NCBI RefSeq assembly: GCF_009724245.1
Contig: NZ_WNNK01000003.1
Span: 1-64,000, forward strand
DNA from: Pseudomonas spelaei
Lineage (GTDB): Bacteria > Pseudomonadota > Gammaproteobacteria > Pseudomonadales > Pseudomonadaceae
Reading direction: 5' to 3'
Length of the DNA stretch: 64,000 nt
Made by a program: the position numbers and the translations under genes
Shown here: positions 20,148-28,484 of the stretch, in pieces
How positions within the stretch are numbered: the first letter of the stretch is position 1
Layout: every line of letters begins with the position of its first letter
Notes under the pieces: generated by a model
What the model saw: the letters and a program-made list of their open reading frames with translations, nothing else
The model's database searches: none
Told to the model about the DNA's origin: nothing

Positions 20148-20248
20148 CTGTTGGTAGCGCAACAGTGGTTGAACACTTTGCTGGTTTGAGGCTACAAATA
20201 TTTCTCTGATACTTATGTAATTCACTGATTTTATTATCTATTCCATTC

Positions 20249-20264
20249 AGGCACGACTCCTGCA
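20249..20264 (+). promoter_or_regulatory. Sigma54 (-24/-12) promoter candidate for the flavoenzyme-ABC cluster
   Basis: AGGCACGACTCCTGCA has GG at 20250-20251 and GC at 20262-20263, the exact 12-base phasing of -24/-12 promoters, and shares GGCACG with the consensus. It lies about 37 bases ahead of the acyl-CoA dehydrogenase-like gene, in an AT-rich 153-base gap. SfnB-type and other sulfur-source genes in Pseudomonas are under sigma54 with the enhancer-binding protein SfnR, which fits, but no enhancer-binding protein is encoded nearby. Confidence 0.6.
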
Positions 20265-20300
20265 ATTGCTCCGGTATCTCTCTGAAGCCGGAGTCGGCCC

Positions 20301-21497
20301 ATGCCAGCCCAACCTCTACACCTTGCCCACATCATCCGCTCGGACGCCGAAGCCATTGCTGTCGCCACTGAATTGGCCAAGCGCTTCGCCGTCGACGCCA
20401 GCGTGCGTGACCGTGAGCGTCGCCTGCCGGTCGCCGAGCTGGACGAATTCTCCGCCAGCGGCTTGTGGGGCATCACCGTTCCGAAGGCTTACGGCGGCGC
20501 CGAAGTGTCCTATGTGACGGTGGCTGAAGTGATCAAGCTGATCTCCGCTGCCGACCCATCCCTGGGGCAAATCCCGCAGAATCATCTGGGCGTGGTGGAC
20601 ATCCTCGTACAAACCGCCAGCGAAGCGCAGAAGCAGCACTACTTTGCCAAGGTGCTGCAAGGCTATCGCTTCGGTAACGCCTTCTCTGAAGCCAAGAGCA
20701 AAACCGCCGCCGCCTTCGAAACGCGCATCCGTTTTGACGGCGACAGCGCGCAGATCGATGGCGAGAAGTTCTACTGCACTGGCGCGTTGTTCGCCCATAT
20801 CGTGCCGACGGTGGCGGTCAACGAGGAGAATCAGGCGTTCATTTCCTTTATCGAACGCGACAATCCCGGCCTGACGGTGATCGACAGCTGGGACGGCTTC
20901 GGCCAGCGCACCACCGCCAGCGGCGGGGTCACTCTCAATGCGGTCAAGGTCCCGTTGGACGCGGTGATCCCGGCCCACAAAGCGTTTGACCAACCCACCG
21001 CCGACGGCCCGATCTCGCAAATCATCCAGGCCGCCGTGGACACCGGCATCGCCATCGGCGCCCTTGAAGCCGCCAAGACCTACGCCCGCCAAGCCCGGCC
21101 GTGGATCGACAGCCAGCAGGACCACGGCTGGCAAGACCCGTTCACCATTGCCGCCATTGGCGACCTGGAATGGCGGGTCCACGGCGCCGAAGCCATCCTC
21201 GCCAAGGCCGGCCGCGCGGTCGACCTGGCCCTGGCCGAGCCCAATGAAGACACGGTGGCCAACGCCTCGCTGATTGTCGCTCAGGCCAAGGTCCTCTCCA
21301 CCGAGATTGCCTTGCTCGCCAGCAGCAAGTTGTTCGAGCTGGCCGGCACCCGCTCGGTGCTCGGTAAACACAACCTCGACCGGCACTGGCGCAACGCGCG
21401 GACCCACACCCTGCATGACCCGGCTCGCTGGAAGTACCACCTGATCGGCAATTTCCTGCTCAACGGCGTCAAGCCGGCGCGCCACGCCTGGAACTGA
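20301..21497 (+). CDS. SfnB-like acyl-CoA dehydrogenase-fold flavoprotein
   Basis: A 398-residue member of the acyl-CoA dehydrogenase superfamily, closest in look to the SfnB/DszC branch: VAELDEFSASGLWGITVPKAYGG near residue 55, ISAADPSLGQIPQNHLG near 85, FYCTGALFAHIVPTVAVNE in the middle beta domain, and an alpha-helical C-terminus ending HDPARWKYHLIGNFLLNGV. DszC and SfnB relatives use reduced flavin to oxygenate or assimilate sulfur compounds. The catalytic acyl-CoA base of true dehydrogenases is not evident. It is the first gene of a long plus-strand cluster. Confidence 0.85.
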   Translation: MPAQPLHLAHIIRSDAEAIAVATELAKRFAVDASVRDRERRLPVAELDEFSASGLWGITVPKAYGGAEVSYVTVAEVIKLISAADPSLGQIPQNHLGVVDILVQTASEAQKQHYFAKVLQGYRFGNAFSEAKSKTAAAFETRIRFDGDSAQIDGEKFYCTGALFAHIVPTVAVNEENQAFISFIERDNPGLTVIDSWDGFGQRTTASGGVTLNAVKVPLDAVIPAHKAFDQPTADGPISQIIQAAVDTGIAIGALEAAKTYARQARPWIDSQQDHGWQDPFTIAAIGDLEWRVHGAEAILAKAGRAVDLALAEPNEDTVANASLIVAQAKVLSTEIALLASSKLFELAGTRSVLGKHNLDRHWRNARTHTLHDPARWKYHLIGNFLLNGVKPARHAWN

Positions 21498-21507
21498 GGA
21501 GCTTTCG

Positions 21508-21882
21508 ATGAACGCACTGACCCAACCGGATGCCTTGCAGCAGGCCCGCCATCTACTGGAAAGCACTTTGCGCTTTGTGCAACACAGCGACGATCCCTAT
21601 GTGATCAGTCGTTTTGGCGACTTGCAGATTCGCATCGACGTCGCGGCGGCACTGCTCGAACGCGCTGAAGCGCTCAAAGGCCAAAGCCCTGTCGAAACAC
21701 AGATCGCCTTGACCGAAGCCCAGATTGCCAGCGCCGAAGCCTTGATCGCCGCCAGCAACGCCGAATTTGAGCTGACCGGCCAACGCACCGCGCTGCCGCC
21801 CACCCTGGATGACCCGTTGCGCTGGAAATACCAGATTGTCGGCAACTACCGCCTCAACGGCGTCGCCCCCAGGAGTGCTGTT
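21508..21882 (+). CDS. Small protein resembling the C-terminal domain of acyl-CoA dehydrogenases
   Basis: A 125-residue protein with an AGGAGC ribosome site ahead of its ATG. It lacks the N-terminal and beta domains of the flavoenzyme upstream but matches its last helical domain: FGDLQIRIDVAAALLERAE corresponds to IGDLEWRVHGAEAILAKAG, and LDDPLRWKYQIVGNYRLNGV corresponds to LHDPARWKYHLIGNFLLNGV. The open frame and good ribosome site argue for a real gene rather than debris. It may be a duplicated regulatory or dimerisation partner of the upstream enzyme. The stop at 21883-21885 overlaps the next start. Confidence 0.8.
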
Positions 21883-21884
21883 TG

Positions 21885-23264
21885 ATGTCCCGTGAAATCC
21901 GCTTGAATGCCTTCGACATGAACTGCGTCGGCCACCAGTCGCCGGGCTTGTGGGCTCATCCACGGGATCGCTCGTGGCAGTACAAGGACCTGGAATACTG
22001 GACCGACCTGGCGAAGATCCTTGAGCGCGGCAAGTTCGACGGCCTGTTTATCGCCGACGTGTTGGGCATCTACGACGTGTACAACGGCAACGGTGACGCG
22101 GCGATTCGCCAGGCGGCGCAAGTGCCGGTCAACGATCCGTTGTCGCTGATCGCGCCCATGGCGTTGGTCACTGAGCATTTGGGCTTTGGCCTCACGGCGT
22201 CGCTGTCCTTTGAACATCCGTACCCGTTCGCCCGCCGTCTCTCGACCCTGGACCACCTGACCAAGGGCCGTGTCGGCTGGAACATCGTCACCTCTTATCT
22301 GGAAAGCGGCGCCAAGAACCTCGGCCAGAAGGCCCAGACCGAACACGACGCACGCTACGACTACGCTGAGGAATACCTGGAGGTTTGCTACAAACTCTGG
22401 GAAGGCAGCTGGGAAGAGGGCGCCGTACTGCGCGACCGTGAACGGCGGATCTTCAGCGACCCGAGCAAAATCCACGAGATTCGCCATGTCGGCAAACACT
22501 TCCAGGTGCCCGGCATTCACCTCTGCGAGCCGTCGCCGCAACGCACGCCGGTGCTGTACCAGGCCGGGGCTTCCAGCCGTGGCAAGCAATTCGCCGCCGA
22601 ACAGGCCGAATGCGTGTTCGTCGCCGCGCCGTCGAAAGTGCTGCTGAAAAAGACCGTGGCCGACATCCGCCGGCGGGCGGCAGAAGCGGGGCGTGATCCG
22701 AAGAAAATCCTGATCTTCAACTTGCAGACGGTGATCGTTGGCGAAACCGATGCCAAGGCCAAAGCCAAGTTCGAGGAATACAAATCCTACGTCAGCTATG
22801 AGGGGGCGATGGCGTTGATTTCTGGCTGGACCGGTATCGATTTCAGCCAGTTCAAGCCGGATGAGCCGCTCAAGCATGTGCACACCAACGCCATTCAATC
22901 GGCGGTGGAGGCGTTTTCCACCGCAGACCCGAACAAGGTCTGGACGCCCAATGAGTTGGCGGACTGGGTGGGGATCGGTGGCTTTGGACCGTTGTTTGTC
23001 GGCGGGCCAGAGACGGTGGCGGACCTGTTGCAGGAGTGGGTTGAGGAGACGGATGTCGATGGCTTCAACCTGGCGTATGCGTTGACCCACGAGACGTTTA
23101 TCGACGCTGTGGAGTTGCTGGTGCCAGAGCTGCAAAAACGTGGGGTGTACAAGACCGAGTACGCCCAGGGCACGCTGCGGGAGAAATTGTTTGGAGACGG
23201 CGCACGGTTGCCGCAGAACCATCCGGGCGCCGGCTATCGCGACCTCAAGGCCACCGCCATCTAA
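21885..23264 (+). CDS. FMN-dependent LLM-class monooxygenase (NtaA/SnaA/DszA family)
   Basis: A 459-residue TIM-barrel flavin monooxygenase. Family marks include FDMNCVGHQSPGLWAHPRD at the start, LFIADVLGIYDVYNGN near residue 50, SLSFEHPYPFARRLSTLDHLTKGRVGWNIVTS near 105-135 and QAGASSRGKQFAAEQAECVFV near 230. Members oxidise dibenzothiophene sulfone, nitrilotriacetate, dimethyl sulfide and alkyl sulfonate-like substrates with FMNH2 from a separate reductase. No reductase gene is adjacent, so FMNH2 would come from elsewhere. The TGATG overlap shows translational coupling to the small gene upstream. Confidence 0.92.
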   Translation: MSREIRLNAFDMNCVGHQSPGLWAHPRDRSWQYKDLEYWTDLAKILERGKFDGLFIADVLGIYDVYNGNGDAAIRQAAQVPVNDPLSLIAPMALVTEHLGFGLTASLSFEHPYPFARRLSTLDHLTKGRVGWNIVTSYLESGAKNLGQKAQTEHDARYDYAEEYLEVCYKLWEGSWEEGAVLRDRERRIFSDPSKIHEIRHVGKHFQVPGIHLCEPSPQRTPVLYQAGASSRGKQFAAEQAECVFVAAPSKVLLKKTVADIRRRAAEAGRDPKKILIFNLQTVIVGETDAKAKAKFEEYKSYVSYEGAMALISGWTGIDFSQFKPDEPLKHVHTNAIQSAVEAFSTADPNKVWTPNELADWVGIGGFGPLFVGGPETVADLLQEWVEETDVDGFNLAYALTHETFIDAVELLVPELQKRGVYKTEYAQGTLREKLFGDGARLPQNHPGAGYRDLKATAI

Positions 23265-23282
23265 CTGCAGAAAGCCAATCAG

Positions 23283-23371
23283 TGTGGGAGCTGGCTTGCC
23301 TGCGATAGCGGTGTATCAGCACCGAAAAAGCAGGCTGACCCACCGCTATCGCAGGCAAGCCAGCTCCCACA
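23283..23371. repeat. REPIN inside the flavoenzyme-ABC cluster
   Basis: An 89-base element begins TGTGGGAGCTGGCTTGCC and ends with the reverse complement. The outer arms and the inner ATAGCGGTG/CACCGCTAT arms pair. It lies in the 182-base gap between the monooxygenase and the adenylate-forming-like gene and may form an mRNA hairpin that reduces read-through or protects upstream mRNA. Confidence 0.85.
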
Positions 23372-23446
23372 TTTGATCTTCATTGTTTTATCGATTTCAG
23401 CCAGCGGACCACCGCACGCTTACCCACCAATAGGAGCATCACCCCT

Positions 23447-24415
23447 ATGAGCGTGCACACACTCAACCGTCCGCTGGACGTGGAATGGCCTGCCGAATGG
23501 GTCACGGGCTTGCCCAAGGCCCTGGAACAATTGCATCACTGGGCACAGGTCAGCCCGCTGCATACCGCATTGCGCCACAAGCGTCATGGCCGGTGGTATG
23601 CCTGGCGCTGGATCGACGCCCTGCGGGATGTCGAACGTCTGGCTGACGGACTTCGCCAGCAGGGTTTTACCGAGCAATCGCGATTGGCCTTGAGCGGTGC
23701 CTTCGAACCCAATCTATTGCTGCTGGCCCTGGCCGCCGAGTCCATCGGCGGGCAGCTCTTGACCCTGGCCGATGACCTGGAACCCACCACGTTGCACAAA
23801 CTGCTGTGGCGCCTGCGCCCGACGCACGCCTACGTCCAGGGCCGGCAACAGGTGCAGCACTGGCTGGCGGTGGCCGGTAGCAGTGCCGCACCTCGGTGGT
23901 TGATCACCGAGCAAGCGGCGCCTGGGAATGGGGTACTGGCGTTCGCCCAATTGCTTGGCCCCGTGGACCCTGCGCGACGCCTCAGCCGCTGGTGGCAGGC
24001 CAGCGGCGAAACCGCGTTGTGGAGCGAGGAGGGCACCCACTGGCAAGGCGGCCTGGCCGTGGTGTTGGAGCAATGGCTGAGCAGCGGCCAGAACCTGGCC
24101 TTCCCGGAAAGCCGTGGCTCGGCCCGGCGCGATCGCAGCGAAGTCGCACCCACCGGTTTGCTGCTGTCACCTGCGCGTTTGCAGCACCTGGCCGATGAGA
24201 TCGAAAGCCGCCTGGCTGCGCCCGGCACCTGGCGCCGTCGGTTGTCCGACTGGGCTATCGCCCATCCGCAAAGCGGCCTGCGTCGGCTGATCAAAAATCG
24301 TGTACGGCGGCTGCTGGGGTTCCAGCGCTTGCAGTACATCTGGCAGGCCCCGGCTACCCGGCAGAACAGCACCGAGCCGCAATGGCTGGCCGAATTCAAA
24401 CGGGATATCGCATGA
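23447..24415 (+). CDS. Shrunken adenylate-forming (AMP-binding) enzyme relative, probably non-catalytic
   Basis: A 322-residue protein whose first 150 residues follow the start of long-chain acyl-CoA synthetases (WAEVSPLHTALRHK-like segment, WYAWRWIDALRDVERLADGL, LLLLALAAESIGGQLLTL). The last 80 residues resemble the helical segment of large bacterial FadD15/FAA-type enzymes (DWAIAHPQSGLRRLIKNRVRRLLGF). The ATP-binding Thr/Ser/Gly-rich loop, the YGxTE motif and the C-terminal lid are not present, while the family usually has about 600 residues. Full-length AMP-binding genes often precede this type of ABC importer, so this looks like an internally reduced copy kept as a gene. It overlaps the next start by four bases. 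Confidence 0.7.
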   Translation: MSVHTLNRPLDVEWPAEWVTGLPKALEQLHHWAQVSPLHTALRHKRHGRWYAWRWIDALRDVERLADGLRQQGFTEQSRLALSGAFEPNLLLLALAAESIGGQLLTLADDLEPTTLHKLLWRLRPTHAYVQGRQQVQHWLAVAGSSAAPRWLITEQAAPGNGVLAFAQLLGPVDPARRLSRWWQASGETALWSEEGTHWQGGLAVVLEQWLSSGQNLAFPESRGSARRDRSEVAPTGLLLSPARLQHLADEIESRLAAPGTWRRRLSDWAIAHPQSGLRRLIKNRVRRLLGFQRLQYIWQAPATRQNSTEPQWLAEFKRDIA

Positions 24416-25185
24416 GCGAGGCCATTCTCCAGGTGCGCGACATTTCCCTGTCCTTCAAAGGAGTCAAGGCCATCAACGCCTTGTCCTTTGACGTGCAACG
24501 CGGTGAGATCTGCGCATTGATCGGCCCCAACGGCGCCGGTAAAAGCTCGCTGCTCAACGTGCTCAATGGTGTGTACCGATTCGATGCCGGCGAGATCGTG
24601 TTCGAGCAGCAGCATTTTCACCGCATCGACCCATTGGGGGCGGCGCGTCGAGGCATTGGCCGCACGTTCCAGAACAATGCCTTGTTCAAGAAGATGAGCG
24701 TGATCGACAACATCCTCACGGGCCTGTCCCGGCATACCCGCAGCACCTTCATCGAACAAGCCCTCGGCTTGCCCAGAGCGCGGCGCGAGGCTGAAGCCTT
24801 CCTCCAGCGCGCCCAGGGCATCCTCGACTTCCTCGAACTGCAAGCCCACCGCGAGGTGCTGGTGGGCAACCTTTCATACGGCCTGCAAAAGCGCGTGGAA
24901 CTGGGGCGGGCGTTGATCGCCGGTCCCCGCCTATTGCTGCTGGACGAACCGATGGCTGGCATGAATGCCGAGGAGAAGCAGGAAATGGCGCGCTTCGTGG
25001 CTGACGTGAACCGCGACCTCGGCACCACCGTCGTGCTGATCGAGCACGACATGGGCGTAGTGATGGGCCTGTCGGACCACGTGGTGGTGCTCGATTACGG
25101 ACGCAAGGTGGGTGACGGCACGCCAACGCAGGTGCAGGCCAACCCCGACGTCATCGCGGCCTATCTGGGAGTGGTCAGCCCATGA
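24412..25185 (+). CDS. ABC importer ATPase (LivG type)
   Basis: A 257-residue ATPase of the branched-chain amino acid/hydrophobic compound uptake family. Walker A is GPNGAGKSS near residue 37, the signature is LSYGLQKRVELGRAL with the usual LSGG replaced by LSYG as in LivG, Walker B is LLLLDEPMAGM, and the LivG-specific RRGIGRTFQNNALF precedes it. The start ATG at 24412 overlaps the stop of the preceding gene; the frame extends further upstream but without a family-like sequence. It pairs with the LivF-like ATPase at 28485. Confidence 0.94.
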   Translation: MSEAILQVRDISLSFKGVKAINALSFDVQRGEICALIGPNGAGKSSLLNVLNGVYRFDAGEIVFEQQHFHRIDPLGAARRGIGRTFQNNALFKKMSVIDNILTGLSRHTRSTFIEQALGLPRARREAEAFLQRAQGILDFLELQAHREVLVGNLSYGLQKRVELGRALIAGPRLLLLDEPMAGMNAEEKQEMARFVADVNRDLGTTVVLIEHDMGVVMGLSDHVVVLDYGRKVGDGTPTQVQANPDVIAAYLGVVSP

Positions 25186-26063
25186 CGTTCTTTTTCGAAA
25201 CCCTGCTCGGTGGCCTGCTCGCGGGCACCATGTATTCGTTGGTCGCCATCGGTTTTGTGCTGATCTACAAGGCCAGCGGCGTGTTCAATTTTGCCCAGGG
25301 CTCAATGTTGCTGTTCGCCGCCCTGACGTTCGTCAGCCTGCACGATCAAGGCGTGCCGTTTGCCCTGGCCTTGTTGCTGACGGTGCTCGTGATGATCGTC
25401 GGCGCCTTACTCATCGAACGGCTTGTATTGCGTCCGTTGGTGAACCGCTCGCAGATCACCTTGTTCATGGCCACTCTCGGCCTGTCCTTCATCATCGAAG
25501 GCCTGGCCCAGGGCTTGATGGGCTCACAGGTACGCGCCCTCGACCTGGGCATCGACGATGTGCCGCTGTTTCTCGGGCCACTGATGCTCAGCCAGTTTGA
25601 CCTGATTGCCGCAGCGGCCGCCGTGGTGCTGGTGACGGCGCTGGCGTTGCTGTTCAACAAGACCCGCATCGGGGTGTCGCTGCGGGCAGTGGCGGATGAC
25701 ACCACCGCGGCGTTGTCCATCGGCATCAACCTCAACCGCATCTGGCAGATCGTCTGGGCGGTGGCCGGAGTGGTCGGGCTGGTGGCCGGGTTGCTTTGGG
25801 GCGCGCGCCAGGGCGTGCAGTTTTCCCTGTCGCTGGTGGTGCTCAAGGCGTTGCCGGTGTTGATCATCGGCGGCTTCACCTCGATTGGCGGGGCGATTGT
25901 CGGCGGGCTGATCGTCGGTGCGGCGGAGAACCTCGCCGAGGTGTACATCGGCCCGCTGATCGGCGGCGGTATCACGCCGTGGTTCGCCTATGTCCTGGCC
26001 CTGGCCTTCCTGTATATCCGTCCCGCCGGCCTGTTCGGCGAGCGCGCCATCGAGCGAGTCTGA
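25182..26063 (+). CDS. ABC importer permease (LivH type)
   Basis: A 293-residue inner-membrane permease with eight or nine helices. It has TLLGGLLAGTMYSLVAIGFVLIYKASGVFNFAQG at the N-terminus and the conserved cytoplasmic loop RAVADDTTAALSIGINLNRIW, which contacts the ATPase, then GGFTSIGGAIVGGLIVGAAENL. Start overlaps the LivG-like gene by four bases. Confidence 0.94.
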   Translation: MTFFFETLLGGLLAGTMYSLVAIGFVLIYKASGVFNFAQGSMLLFAALTFVSLHDQGVPFALALLLTVLVMIVGALLIERLVLRPLVNRSQITLFMATLGLSFIIEGLAQGLMGSQVRALDLGIDDVPLFLGPLMLSQFDLIAAAAAVVLVTALALLFNKTRIGVSLRAVADDTTAALSIGINLNRIWQIVWAVAGVVGLVAGLLWGARQGVQFSLSLVVLKALPVLIIGGFTSIGGAIVGGLIVGAAENLAEVYIGPLIGGGITPWFAYVLALAFLYIRPAGLFGERAIERV

Positions 26064-26067
26064 AAGC

Positions 26068-27117
26068 ATGTCGATCCCTGTTGCCCATGAAACCGCGCCA
26101 TTGTTGTTGATTCAACGACGCTTGCCCTGGGGCCTGATTGGCCTGTTGGGGCTAGCCTTCATCGTGGTACCGCTGTGGGGCAATGACTATTGGCTCAACG
26201 CGATTCTGATTCCGTTCCTGGTGCTGTCACTGGCCGGGCTGGGCTTGAACCTGTTGACCGGTTACACCGGTCAGACGTCGGTCGGCGCGGCAGGCTTCAT
26301 GGCGGTTGGCGCGTTTGCCACGTACGGTTTCCTGCTGCGCCTGCCGGAGTTGGGCTTGCCGGTCGCCTTACTGGGCGGCGGGATTATCAGTGCCGTGGTG
26401 GGGCTGGTGTTCGGCCTGCCCAGTTCGCGGATCAAGGGCTTCTACCTGATGGTCACCACCTTGGCGGCGCAGTTTTTCCTCGAATGGCTGTTCGTCAAAT
26501 TCCCCTGGTTCTACAACTATGGCTCCTCCGGGACCATTTCCGCGCCGAAGCTTGCGCTGTTCGGCCATGACCTCAACACGCCTGTGGGCCGTTATCTACT
26601 GACCCTGGTGACGGTGCTGCTGTTGACCTGGACCGCCGTGAACCTGGTGCGCAGCCAGGTGGGCCGCAACTGGATGGCGATCCGTGACATGGACACCGCC
26701 GCCGCTGTGGTCGGCATTCCGGTGGTGCGCTACAAGCGCCTGGCATTTGCCGTCAGTTCGTTCTACCTGGGGATTGCCGGCGCGTTGTGGGCGTTCGCGT
26801 ATCTGGGCACCGCGAGTGCCAGCAGCTTCGATATCAATCGCTCGTTCCAGATCCTGTTCATCATCATTATCGGCGGCATGGGCAGCATTGCCGGCAACTT
26901 CGTCGGCGCGGCGTTCATCAGTTTGCTGCCGATCTTTCTCAGCCATGCCGGGCAAGCGTTGTTCGGTGGCTCGGTGGATGCCGGGCAGTTGCAGAACCTG
27001 CAAAAAATCATCTTTGGCGTGTTGATCATCGTGTTCCTGATCAAGGAACCCGAGGGCTTGATTCGCCTGTTGCACAACGTGCGTGAACGGCTGCGCCAAT
27101 GGCCGCTGCGTTTTTGA
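26068..27117 (+). CDS. ABC importer permease (LivM type)
   Basis: A 349-residue permease partner. LivM marks include LLTGYTGQTSVGAAGFMAVGA, FGLPSSRIKGFYLMVTTLAAQFFLEW, the coupling loop WMAIRDMDTAAAVVGIPVVRYK and IIGGMGSIAGNFVGAAF. I chose ATG 26068, four bases after the preceding stop, because the in-frame extension upstream overlaps the LivH-like gene and has no similarity. It forms the membrane channel with the preceding permease. Confidence 0.94.
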   Translation: MSIPVAHETAPLLLIQRRLPWGLIGLLGLAFIVVPLWGNDYWLNAILIPFLVLSLAGLGLNLLTGYTGQTSVGAAGFMAVGAFATYGFLLRLPELGLPVALLGGGIISAVVGLVFGLPSSRIKGFYLMVTTLAAQFFLEWLFVKFPWFYNYGSSGTISAPKLALFGHDLNTPVGRYLLTLVTVLLLTWTAVNLVRSQVGRNWMAIRDMDTAAAVVGIPVVRYKRLAFAVSSFYLGIAGALWAFAYLGTASASSFDINRSFQILFIIIIGGMGSIAGNFVGAAFISLLPIFLSHAGQALFGGSVDAGQLQNLQKIIFGVLIIVFLIKEPEGLIRLLHNVRERLRQWPLRF

Positions 27118-27140
27118 ATCCGTCCCTTAAGAGAATCTCC

Positions 27141-28481
27141 ATGCGTGCATCCTTGAAACGTTCCCTGGCCGGCGCTGCTTTCGCGCTGGCGGCATTGGCG
27201 GGCGCAGTCCCGCAGGCCATGGCTTCGCCCGACCAACAATTCATTCCGCTGGCCACCTACCGCGTCGGCGCCTATGCCTCCAGCGGTGTGCAGGTGTGGG
27301 CCGGGATGATCGATTACCTGCGTTATATCAATGAGGTCGAAGGCGGCATCAACGGCGTCAAGCTGGTGTGGCAGGAGTGCGAGACCGAATGGACGGCGGA
27401 GAAGGGCATCGAGTGCTATGAGCGTTTCAAGAATGGCCTGGACGGCGCGCCGGTTGCGGTTTACCAGCCTAACGGTGCGCCTGCTGCCTATGCCTTGAGC
27501 GAGCGGGCCGAGGTGGACAAGATTCCGCTGATCACCCTCGGTTACGGGCGCACCGAAGCCACTGACGGTACGGTGTTTCCCTATAACTTCCCGGTGATGC
27601 TGACCTTCTACAGCGAAGCTTCAACCCTGGTGAACTACATCGCCCAGCGCGAAGGCGGGTTCGACAAGCTCAAGGGCAAGAAAATCGCCACCGTTTACCA
27701 CGACTCCGCCTATGGCCGGGAAACCCTCGGGCCGCTGAAGTTGCTGGCCGAGAAATACGGTTTCGAAAACATCCAGATTCCCGTGGCCGATCCCGGCAAC
27801 GAACAGTCGGCGCAATGGCGCCAGGTGCGCCAGGCCAATCCGGACTGGGTGTTCCTGCGTACCTGGGGCGTATCGACCCCGGTGGCGGTCAAGACCGCTG
27901 CGCGCTTCGGCTTCCCGGTGGACCATATCATCGGTGACATCTGGGCCAGTTCCAGTGAAGACGTATTGCCCGCCGGCGCTGCCGCCAAGGGTTACCTGGC
28001 GCTGACGCCGTACCCGGCGGGCAGCGATTTCGAGATCCACAAACGGCTCAAGCAATACGTGCTCGACAAAGGCCACAGCGACCTCAAGGACCTGAAGAAC
28101 TTTGGCAGCGTCTACTACAACTCGGGCCTGGTGAATGCCGCCGTGGCCGTGGAAGCGATTCGCACCGGCCAGGCCAAGTTCGGCAAGCGCCCGCTTAACG
28201 GTGAAGAAGGGCGCTGGGGCCTGGAGCACCTGAACATCGACGACGCACGCCTCAAGGACATGGGCTACCTGGGCTTGATGCAGAACCTCAAGCTCTCGTG
28301 CCGCGACCATGAAGGCGGCGGTTCAGCACGAGTCCAGCAATGGGATGGTGCCAACTGGACGTTGATCAGCGACTGGATCGCTGCCGACCGTGCCCTGCTG
28401 CGTCCGCTGATCGACGAGAAGTCCGCTGCGTTCGCCAAGGAAAAAGGCCTGACGCCGCGCACCTGCACCGGGGATGAATAA
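27141..28481 (+). CDS. Periplasmic substrate-binding protein of the Liv-type importer
   Basis: A 446-residue exported type I binding protein with a signal peptide (MRASLKRSLAGAAFALAAL ending near PQAMA). The mature part has ATYRVGAYASSGVQVWAGMIDYLRYINE, EVEGGINGVKLVWQECETEW and VTHDSAYGRETLGPLK-like TVYHDSAYGRE. This subgroup is common beside AMP-binding or acyl-CoA-like genes rather than true leucine transporters, so the ligand need not be an amino acid. It follows the permease by 23 bases with an AAGAGAA ribosome site. Confidence 0.92.
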   Translation: MRASLKRSLAGAAFALAALAGAVPQAMASPDQQFIPLATYRVGAYASSGVQVWAGMIDYLRYINEVEGGINGVKLVWQECETEWTAEKGIECYERFKNGLDGAPVAVYQPNGAPAAYALSERAEVDKIPLITLGYGRTEATDGTVFPYNFPVMLTFYSEASTLVNYIAQREGGFDKLKGKKIATVYHDSAYGRETLGPLKLLAEKYGFENIQIPVADPGNEQSAQWRQVRQANPDWVFLRTWGVSTPVAVKTAARFGFPVDHIIGDIWASSSEDVLPAGAAAKGYLALTPYPAGSDFEIHKRLKQYVLDKGHSDLKDLKNFGSVYYNSGLVNAAVAVEAIRTGQAKFGKRPLNGEEGRWGLEHLNIDDARLKDMGYLGLMQNLKLSCRDHEGGGSARVQQWDGANWTLISDWIAADRALLRPLIDEKSAAFAKEKGLTPRTCTGDE

Positions 28482-28484
28482 GCC

